Of a stretch of DNA of 64,000 nt, positions 47,001 through 55,048 are shown in pieces. The position numbers were made by a program, and so were the translations under genes. Under the pieces are notes generated by a model, which made no database searches, was not told the origin of the DNA, and saw nothing but the letters and a program-made list of their open reading frames with translations. Source of the DNA: Apoderus coryli (taxonomy: Eukaryota > Arthropoda > Insecta > Coleoptera > Attelabidae); assembly GCA_911728435.2 (NCBI GenBank), contig OU452206.1:14724297-14788296 (forward strand). The letters run 5' to 3'. Every line of letters starts with the position of its first letter. Positions within the stretch are counted from its first letter, which is position 1.

Positions 47001-48859
47001 TTGTCATACTATTACCAATGGTTATAATGCATGTTAAAGACACTTTCAGTCTAAGTAAGTTTTTAAATGTTAAAACTTGTATCCGATTGTAATACATATA
47101 ATTTATTTCAGTTGGTGCCTCGATAGTATGCACCACTTACAGCATTCTATTTTTAAAACTGTGGTCTTACGTACAAGTAAACATGTGGTGTAGGACAGCA
47201 CGTGAAGAAAGCAAAGGCTCGCTCAGACGGCAGTCATTGTCATACAACAATCTATCAAAAGCCAAATTACATTCCACCAGTAATAGTAGTGATGTGACAA
47301 CAGCCAGCGACAGTGATACAGAATCGCGTTTAGTTCAATATCCGGACAATTTAAATTTGAAGGATTTGTACTATTTCCTCTTTGCACCTACGCTGTGTTA
47401 CGAACTGAACTTTCCTCGGACGGTTAGAGTGCGGAAGCGGTTCCTTATTAAGCGGATCTTTGAAGTGGTAGTTGGTACTCAATTGGTACTCTGTGTGATA
47501 CAACAGTATATGATACCATCTGTGAAGAATTCATTAATACCGTTTAGTAATATGGAATACACGAAAGCGGCAGAGAGATTGCTCAAATTGGCGGTGAGTA
47601 ATCAAGGATTTTTTCTAGTTTTTATGTCAAATTGATGTTTTAATTAATTCTGACGTGGTTTGTTGAACGAAGGATCCAAAGAAAAGGCAAGACATTGTAG
47701 CAACAAGTACTATGCAAATGCTATGGTTTCGGTGTGTTTCATGAGGTATACTAGCAGCCAGGACCGCTTGACAGTAGTCCGTGTCGGACGTGGTGGGAAA
47801 TGTATTCATATATACACCACCAACGTAACCCTAACATGTCGTGCCAAACAGGACACTTTTCTCTTTGATAGCCAGCAGAATATTGAAGCATAATATTCTC
47901 CGGTTACAACAGCTCATTTTTCTTTGTACTTGATCAACAGCACCCTTTTTGTCACTACAAATTAGTCTCTAAACTCACAAGCTTTAACGCCAGTAACAAT
48001 GCCCGTCACGCTATTTGTGCTGATCTTAGTTATGAACGCACATTTAACTGTAAGTCTTGATAGTTTTAAGACGGCCATCGAATTCGTTTTCTTCTATTTT
48101 CTATACTTATTAGGTAGTTTTGGAGTAGCCACTGTATATGAGACGAGATCAATCTTTCTCCATAGTATTTCCCGATTGCTTTCCTTTCATCATCATTAAA
48201 ATTAATGCAGGCTATTTCGAAATCATCTTCAAAGTCGTCAATCTAACGAAATTTAAATCCTAACATCGTTTTTGTTACAGATTCCCAACCATTTAGCATG
48301 GTTATGTATGTTCTACTTGTATTTCCATTCATTCCTGAATCTGCTTGGTGAATTACTGCAATTTGCCGATCGTAATTACTATGCTGACTGGTGGAATTCC
48401 AACAACATCGACACATTCTGGCGTACTTGGAACTTACCAGTACACACATGGGCGTTAAGGCATCTCTACTTTCCTATGGTGAACATGGGATATGGGAAAT
48501 TTTCTGCCGGCGCCACTGTATTCTTTATCAGTGCCTTTTTCCATGAATACATGGTAAGCATGCTTATTAATGATTTGTTTAATTTGATTGATGATTATTA
48601 TATTGTCTTACAGGTTAGTGTGCCTTTAAAAACGTATAAAATCTGGGCGTTCATGGGTATGATGGGTCAAATCCCATTATCCACGATATCAAAATTCGTT
48701 CAACGCCGTTACGGTCCAAGATTTGGTAATATAGTTGTGTGGGCATCAATAATCATCGGACAACCGTTGTGCATTATGATGTATTACCATGATTATATGG
48801 TCATACAACATGTTCAGTCTATTGAGGAAAACTCTTATAATCGTTCTTTAATTTCTTAA
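44028..48859 (+). CDS. mdy: Diacylglycerol O-acyltransferase 1 (DGAT1, midway), MBOAT family
   Basis: Seven coding exons: 44028-44134, 44582-44710, 45291-45385, 46896-47054, 47112-47593, 48281-48553 and 48614-48859 (TAA). They give 496 residues, close to the usual DGAT1 length. The enzyme adds the third acyl chain to diacylglycerol in the ER membrane, making triacylglycerol. Motifs: CHQPRDSLFSWNSGFNNFTG at the start of the membrane domain; YYFLFAPTLCYELNFPR; the substrate loop YYADWWNSNNIDTFWRTWNL; and SAFFHEYMVS, carrying the invariant MBOAT catalytic His. Several hydrophobic segments fit a multi-pass protein. Introns 3 (45386-46895) and 6 (47594-48280) are large; intron 3 is filled with retroelement pieces. 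A sterol acyltransferase (SOAT) is the only close alternative, but the FAPTLCYELNFPR block favours DGAT1. Confidence 0.95.
44745..44856. mobile_element. Short MITE with ACCGGGTGTTTCA / TGGAACACCCTGTATA ends
   Basis: About 110 bp in DGAT1 intron 2. The ends TATACCGGGTGTTTCA and TGGAACACCCTGTATA are inverted copies with few mismatches. Such CxGGGTGTTCCA ends are typical of maT/Tc3-like elements in insects. A lone similar end lies at 30350-30365. Confidence 0.55.
45405..46260 (+). mobile_element. Scrambled Jockey/CR1-type LINE fragments in DGAT1 intron 3
   Basis: About 45430-45560 reads LGIIFDSKLTFVEHINTKAS, a reverse-transcriptase thumb. About 45970-46240 reads LAALDVNKGAGPDEMPPIFH, then TPIFKKGDKSHVSSYRPVSI, the fingers/palm start. 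The thumb lies before the palm, the wrong order for one element, so two insertions or a rearrangement are implied. Confidence 0.65.
46396..46870 (+). mobile_element. BEL/Pao LTR-retrotransposon pol fragment
   Basis: About 46460-46660 reads RIGLLWKYDNITLPDSKLMA and then IEEFLEEKYIRKLTDQEILD with a stop; 46668-46874 reads KFRIVWDTAATVQ... and KIGFSADIKEMFLR. The blocks 'LPDSk.MAl.Rl', 'RiVwDtAA' and 'aDIkeMF' are characteristic of the BEL/Pao reverse-transcriptase start. No LTRs were found nearby; the fragment is dead and ends 26 bp before DGAT1 exon 4. Confidence 0.75.
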
Positions 48860-49447
48860 TGTGATGATTTTATAATATTAAAATCGTATTTTTGAATTTT
48901 AAACATGACATAAAAGTTAATAATCTGAGATTAACATTTCTGTGGGTCAAATTGTCATGGCAAATTAAATTTGACAATCCTGTGCAATAATTTTTATATG
49001 ATACTCTCTTTTTACATTTTATTGTATTTAATTTTTTGTTGTTGTACATTATATATTATTTTTTCCAATATTTTTACATCACTATTTCAAAATATCCAAA
49101 GTGGAAAAAATAGAAAACAAAATTGTACATAGGTATTACCATTAATATACTACTATATTATTTTTCTTAATGTGTTTAAATAATATGGTACCTGTGAAAC
49201 GGCCGTAATTCGTATTCGTCGTCTATAGGCGTTATCTTTGACCATTGACGCCAAATATCATAAATGCACGTCCCTTTCCTTAAAAATTTACCTCTAAAAA
49301 ATACTTAGTTACGTCATTGTCGTTACAAGGACAATGATACACGTTTGTGTTTATACTTTATACCATTGCATTGTCTTGTCTATAAAGCCAATGTTTATAC
49401 TTTATACCAATGGTAATTTTGACAGTTTTCAATCGTTTACAACAAAA
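48860..49447. other. Spacer between DGAT1 and Atg4 with two CATTGTC-family palindromes
   Basis: AT-rich and no coding frame. Palindrome G (49315-49336; ends CATTGTC and GACAATG) has no matching 7-bp flanks. Palindrome H is listed separately. Confidence 0.45.
49357..49400. repeat. Micro-palindrome insertion H (CATTGTC family) between TTTATAC repeats
   Basis: TTTATAC (49357-49363), a 30-bp insert (49364-49393; begins CATTGCATTGTCTTG, ends AAAGCCAATG), TTTATAC (49394-49400). A further TTTATAC lies on each outer side (49350-49356, 49401-49407), so the duplication may be 7 or 14 bp. Confidence 0.65.
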
Positions 49448-52062
49448 ATGGAAGAGAGGTGAGTGATGAAGGTGTACCAAATCGGGGAGTAGTAAGTTTG
49501 AGAAAAGCGAGACAACGTCTATTGAATTAGTAGTGTTGTGTTTCGTTTAGATTATTTAATCTAATCTAGTAACCTTGCCCTGTCATTTTTGTCAAAAAAA
49601 TTCGTTTTGTATATACTTACATGGTACAGTAACTTCAAGGCGCAATATAGTTAATGCGCCTTGCAATAACTACTAACTTAAGAGTTATTGTACCATGACT
49701 TTTTACCACGCACGGGCACAGACGACGTCACGCTCCCCCACCTACTTGCGCACAACCGTGGCGATATCGTATCTAGAGAGTTATTGCACAGCTAACATTG
49801 AATGTTTCATTTCTCATTTCCTCCCTAGATTCCAATACTTAGGAAGCTCACTTACGTTTTTTTTTACAAATTGAAAGTGAGTGAGACACATAATGTCACA
49901 TCAGTCCAACTGAACTGAGGTGGAAACGAAATTCTCTAATCATACATAATACATAACATCGGTAAAATGTCAACTGTCACAACAAAATTTTCTTTATAAA
50001 TTTATATAAAAGAGCTTTTCTTGAACTAAAATTGAATTGTTTACTCATCAACAACAAATTATAAGATGACAATGATCCATTTTTTATTGAAACCTTTTTA
50101 ACTTTTCGGTTGTGGATGTATCGCACTTTATTTTTAATGTCGTTAGCAACTAGAGATATTATGGATAGCATGTTTGAGGTGTATTTGGATGCGACTAAGG
50201 AACCAGATGATATACCAAAAACCACAGAACCTGTGTGGATCTTAGGCAAGAAATATAATGCACTGGAAGGTATAAAATATCCTTGATATCAGTGTATTCA
50301 GTTTACTTTGTACACTGTTTCCTTTAGATCTGAGCGAAATCCGCAAAGACATTGTCTCCAAATTATGGTTTTCGTATCGTAAGAACTTCCAACCTATAGG
50401 GGGCAGCGACGGTCTAACTACAGATAAAGGATGGGGCTGTATGTTACGCTGTGGTCAAATGGTTTTAGCACAAGCATTAATTAACACATATTTGGGTAGA
50501 GATTGGACGTGGGATCCACAGAGTAAGGATCCAACATATTTAAAAATATTAGAGAGATTTGCTGAGAGACGCAGCGCCCCGTATTCGATACATCAAATTG
50601 CGTCTATGGGTGAGACAGAGGGTAAATTAATTGGGGAATGGTTCGGACCAAACACTGTAGCGCAGGTTTTAAAGTACGTATTTATTGAATGACTAATAAG
50701 ATTTTTTGTTGATTGTTAAATATTTGTAGAAAACTGACAAATTTTGATGAAACTAATCCTGTTGCAATACATGTGGCCCTAGATAATGCAGTAATAATTA
50801 ACGACATTAGTAAGTATTCTCATTAGATAGCAACAACATACTTTAAAAATTTTGATATTGTCAAAGCATTGTAGTAGAGATGTGATTATATCTACCATCT
50901 AATCCAGGAATATTAAAATAAAAAATTAAAGTTTCACCTGGGCTGACTTAATTCCTTTGTATTTTAGAAAAATTATGTTGTAATAGCTATAACGAGGAAA
51001 ATAGTGATAAATCCACAACTAATTGGCGTCCTCTACTTCTAATAGTGCCTTTAAGACTCGGATTGACAGAAATGAATCCTATTTATGTTAGTGGTTTACA
51101 GGTAAAGCTTTGCTTTATTAATTAGTTTTTAGTTCACCACATATTTATGTCGTTTTTATTTGCAAATATGCGCTGATAGGCGTCAGTGCTGCCAGACCTA
51201 CCGTTTTTAGAGTAGATCTACCGTTTTCACACTGTCTACCGTTCGAAATTCTACCATAAAATTAAACAAATGAAATAAAAATAGTCGATAAACAAAAATT
51301 GACAAACCTATATATACATCACCATGCAGTTACCACCTCTATTAAGGAATATATTGAAACAGAATGTTTTAATTTGAATAATACTGATAAGCTATTATAT
51401 TATAATAAGGCGAAGATTCTAAAATTGGAAATGTACCTAATTGGCGTTTTTGTAGAGGCAGAGAGAACTTTCTAATGATAATATTTTACCTGTTTAGAAA
51501 TGTTTCAGATTCAGACAAAGTTTAGGTGTTATAGGTGGAAAACCAAACCTAGCTCTATATTTTATTGGTTATGTTGGGAAGGAAGTAATATATTTGGATC
51601 CACACACAACGCAACGAGCCGGTTTTGTTGAGAAAAAAGAGACTGAAGATCAAATCGAAATGGACATAACGTATCACTGTCGATATGCTTCAAGAGTTAA
51701 TATTCTCAGTCTTGATCCATCTGTTGCTGTGGTATTTTTGTAATAAGTTTATCTACATAATTTTGATGTAGTAGAATATTTTTTTTAGTGTTTTTACTGT
51801 AAAACTGAACCAGATTTCAACGATCTTTGTCAACAATTCAAAGAAGAACTGATACAGTCAGAAGCTCAACCACTATTTGAAGTGGCATATGAAAAACCAG
51901 AAGAATACTTTGCCTACCGAGCGGAAGGTATAACAGGAAGTGAATTTATAAGTAAAAATTATCATTACCATTGTGAATTATGGCTTTATTTCCCATTTTT
52001 CAGATATCCGCACGCTGGATAGTGAAACAGAGTTTTCGGAACATGATTTTGAGATACTATGA
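49448..52062 (+). CDS. Atg4: Cysteine protease ATG4 (autophagin)
   Basis: Eight exons keep phase: 49448-49458, 50154-50269, 50328-50673, 50730-50809, 50968-51101, 51498-51731, 51789-51927 and 52004-52062 (TGA). They give 372 residues. ATG4 trims newly made Atg8/LC3 to expose its C-terminal Gly and later removes it from phosphatidylethanolamine on autophagosomes. Motifs: TEPVWILGKKYNALEDL; GWGCMLRCGQMVLAQAL with the catalytic Cys; ALDNAVIINDI; LGVIGGKPNLALYFIGYVGK; and YLDPHTTQ with the catalytic Asp and His. The protein ends SEHDFEIL, a C-terminal LIR-type Atg8-binding motif like that of vertebrate ATG4B. The 11-nt first exon (MEER) is inferred from phase and the GTGAGT donor; otherwise translation could start at ATG 50162. 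AATAAA at 52241-52246 is the likely polyadenylation signal. Confidence 0.95.
49620..49697. repeat. Compound palindrome in Atg4 intron 1
   Basis: The outer ends CATGGTACAGTAACT and AGTTATTGTACCATG are inverted copies. Within them lie a second palindrome at 49636-49663 (CAAGGCGC... GCGCCTTG) and a third at 49664-49690 (CAATAACT... AGTTATTG). All three start CA and end TG. The 8-mers on either side of the inner one, CAGTAACT and CAATAACT, differ at one position. Confidence 0.6.
51185..51330. mobile_element. Lone hAT-like element end in Atg4 intron 5
   Basis: CAGTGCTGCCAGACCTACCG at 51187 resembles hAT terminal repeats (CAGTG-x-TGCCA). No inverted partner is seen before the next exon. Confidence 0.3.
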
Positions 52063-52656
52063 GGGCTATTTCTTATTTATGTGTGATTGTTAAATTGTTT
52101 TAATGTTTTGTTTGACACAGTTTCTGTTTATACATAAATAATAACCTATTGCCTGGCTAATAGTAATTTTTTGCTATTATTTTATTTAAGTGACAAAATA
52201 TATTGCATTTACATCATCTTCAATGTATATATTATGTATTAATAAAGTTTTGTTATTTATTTGTTCGGATTGAAGCTCGTATTATCGGCAATACAATATT
52301 TATGCGTGTTTATAACTTATAAATGGGTTTAGACTCAGACTGTAAGGTCACCTCACGACAAGTTATACGCGACTGCATAATTTTGTTCTTGCATATTTAC
52401 ATTTTCGGTCCGTTTGCTATATCACGCATGAGTTGTCTTTTTACACATTTTTATAGAGTTTAAAAGGCACAGACTGACGATAATTTTACTGTTCATCTAC
52501 TGAAAGTAGGGTTGCCAGGAGCTATTTTAAAAGTAGCGAGGTAACACTTTGCTAATACAACAAGCGACGCCTCGCAATCGGTCTTCTGCTCTGTTTTCAA
52601 TAATTGTAACCACTCATATGACATTTTTACTTCTCACTCACTTAAAGGATAATCAT

Positions 52657-53136
52657 TAGGGTTATTCTTTCGTACTGAACTAAGTGAACAATCTGAAAAT
52701 TGTCAGTTCATTCACGATTGTGCGTATTCTTTCGACATCGGTCACTTCTACCATTGTCTTTATAAACCTTTTAAAGACAATGCTTCTACCAAACTGATTA
52801 AAATTCCTACCCCCCTTGCCGCTTACTGATCAACCTCTAGGTACCGGTTAGTTCGTTCAGTTAACAGTTAACCTCTGAAAGTATTGAATATTGAGAGATA
52901 ATAATTGGAATATGATTTCGAATCAAATCAACAAATTGTAAAAGTTTAAAACATGGATAATAATATCATGGAAATAATAATTTTCCAGTTTTCAGAGCAG
53001 ATTTGGTTGTTTTCACAAGTTTTCGAGGTTAAGTGAAAAACAATCACAAAAAAGATGATCTTTCGGTTTCAGTATAATCACATTCAGTTTAATCACATTC
53101 ACTTGTTCAGATCAATCACTACGAAAGAATAACCCT
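52657..53136. mobile_element. 480-bp non-autonomous element with TAGGGTTATTCTTTCGTA inverted repeats
   Basis: The left end TAGGGTTATTCTTTCGTA (52657) and the exact inverted copy ending 53136 (TACGAAAGAATAACCCTA) define the element. Less exact matching (GTGAACAATCTGAA / inverted GATCTGAACAAGTGAA) continues inward. The TA at both ends may be a TA target duplication. It contains micro-palindrome I. Confidence 0.7.
52745..52789. repeat. Micro-palindrome insertion I (CATTGTC family) with perfect 7-bp target duplication
   Basis: CTTCTAC (52745-52751), a 31-bp insert (52752-52782; ends CATTGTCTTTATAAAC and TTTTAAAGACAATG), CTTCTAC (52783-52789). This is the longest unambiguous copy of the family. 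Confidence 0.85.
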
Positions 53137-53148
53137 ATTGTCGTTATC

Positions 53149-53193
53149 CTTCTACCACAGCTAACATGTTGTCTATGTTAGCTGTGCTTCTAC
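53149..53193. repeat. Micro-palindrome insertion J (CACAGCTAACAT family) with perfect 7-bp target duplication
   Basis: CTTCTAC (53149-53155), a 31-bp insert (53156-53186; ends CACAGCTAACAT and ATGTTAGCTGTG), CTTCTAC (53187-53193). Deleting the insert and one flank gives CCTTCTACATCTCAG, present uninterrupted in inverse at about 42957-42971. Confidence 0.85.
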
Positions 53194-53521
53194 ATCTCAG
53201 ATATGATATGAGTTCTATCACTTGCTAATTAAACTCAATGTTGGATAATTCGAAATTCGATTAAAACTTGTTGCTGCTATTCGACATTGAAGGTTATTGC
53301 CTAATGTCTACTGTCATTTGTCATTCACTTTTCTAAATGATCGTATTATGATAAAGCGAAATCTATAATCTACAGTCTTGTTTTTTTGTTTTTGTTGATA
53401 ATTATAAACATTTATCTACGGGCTGCAAGTTGCGCTGATTTTTGAAAATGTTGCGGTTTTAAGTACTATTAGGAAATATTTAGTTTATGCTTAAACAAAT
53501 AGTAACCGCTTGTTTAGCGTA

Positions 53522-55009
53522 ATGGGTAAGTATTCCTCCGATTCAGAGAATGAAAAACACAGCAGTAAAACTAGAAGCAGGCGAAGGTAAGCGACATGTG
53601 CTAAACAGGGACACATTGGGGCATATATTAGAAACAAAATGCAGAATAAGTACTGTTCGCAGATCATCTTCAGAGTCATCAGATTCGTATAATAGAAAAC
53701 ACAAAAATAAGCGCGACAGTAAGCGGAGTAGTCGCGTCTCCAGAAGCCCCGACAGGTACTCCAAATCAAGGTATAGATAGATAACATTATTATTATGTAC
53801 AAAGTATGTTGTTTTGTATAACTACTTAATTTTATTAAATGTTATTAGACGATCGAGAAGTAGTAGTAGTGTTTCAACATCAAAATCGAAGTCGCGTCGG
53901 TCTGACTCAAGAGAAAGGTCTCGATATAGACGGAGTTATTCCAGGGATAAGCGAAGTAAACGGTCGTATTCAAGAGATCGAGGACGATCAAGAGACAGAG
54001 ATTATTCCAGGTAGTTATATACCTAATTATTATCATACCTATATAATTTGTAATGAAACTTCTACATTATGATGTTAATTATACATGTTTTTTAGGGAAC
54101 GGAGACGATCTAAACGTTCTAGATCAAAATCCTATATCAAAGAGTACGTAAGCAGGAAACGTCGCTCAAGCTCATCGAGTTACGAAAGCGATAGAGATCG
54201 CAAAGACAAATCTAGGAAAGATAAATCAACTAAGTCCTCACAAAGTTCAAACAGTAACAAAAAGCTTCCTGAAACAAGCCAGTCATCTTTAAAGCAGGAA
54301 CTAGTTCAATCAAAAAACGATTCCTCTGATGAATGTGTTATAATCGATAGTAAAACGTTAGAGGATATTAACAAAGATGAATTTGCCCCGAAAAAATTTA
54401 ATTCCGGTAAAAGTAATGGTAGTAAGCGACTCCCAGAAAATATTGTGATTAATTTGAATAAACAAACAATTAAAGTTCCTGCAGTGGAACCGATCGAACC
54501 GGACAGTATTTTTCATCATAGTGTAAGTAGCGTTCTTACTAGTGTTCATGCCTTCATGCAGCTGTTTGTTGTTCATTTTAATGAATTTTTGAAGCGACTA
54601 TTATAATTTAACCCCTTTGTGATATACCTACATTATTGGTGCTTCTTTGGTCTCGAATACATCTTAGATGTTCTCGTCAGACGAAGTGATTGCCAATGAG
54701 AACATTCATTTATATCATCCTCTGGTTTTTAACGTTGATAAACCTTTTCAATGTCATTCCCTAATGCATTTGAGATAATAATTTAATGCTTTGTTCCAAA
54801 ACTTTCAATCTTTATTTGCGCAACTACGAACGTCGTATCATTGCATTTTTTTCTAACAAAATTTGTTGTATATTTCACTGTCACACCGCTCTTCATAAAA
54901 ATCTGTATTTTTTCAGTTGTTTTTGAATGAGGAAGCTCGTATGGAGAAGTGGATCAAAGACCTTTACACTTTTAGACAGAAGGCATTACAGACCCAAGTG
55001 AAAACTTAA
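53522..55009 (+). CDS. RS-domain (arginine/serine-rich) nuclear protein, probably a splicing-associated factor
   Basis: Five exons, 53522-53586, 53663-53770, 53849-54010, 54096-54522 and 54917-55009 (TAA), give 284 residues. The first ~140 residues are dense RS/SR, RD and RE dipeptides (for example SRRSDSRERSRYRRSYSRDK), the mark of SR-related proteins phosphorylated in nuclear speckles. The middle is Ser/Lys-rich with DECVIIDSKT. The conserved-looking C-terminus, IEPDSIFHHS then LFLNEEARMEKWIKDLYTFR, is probably the family-specific part. There is no RRM or other RNA-binding fold, so it is not a classical SR protein. I cannot name the orthologue; RSRC1-like proteins are one possibility. The stop lies only 39 nt before the next start codon, and the nearest AATAAA (55040-55045) directly precedes that start. 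Confidence 0.8.
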
Positions 55010-55048
55010 AATAACGATTTATTAAACAATTTAAATTCAAATAAAAAC

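Larger units (their letters stand above)
52063..53521. other. Spacer between Atg4 and RS-domain gene; MITE plus two micro-palindromes
   Basis: Contains the Atg4 3' UTR (AATAAA 52241), an inverted-repeat element 52657-53136 and palindromes I and J. No coding frame is supported. Confidence 0.5.

Noticed and set aside
47660..47893. Open frame in DGAT1 intron 6
   Set aside because: It does not extend the DGAT1 frame across the exon 5 and exon 6 boundaries, which join perfectly without it.
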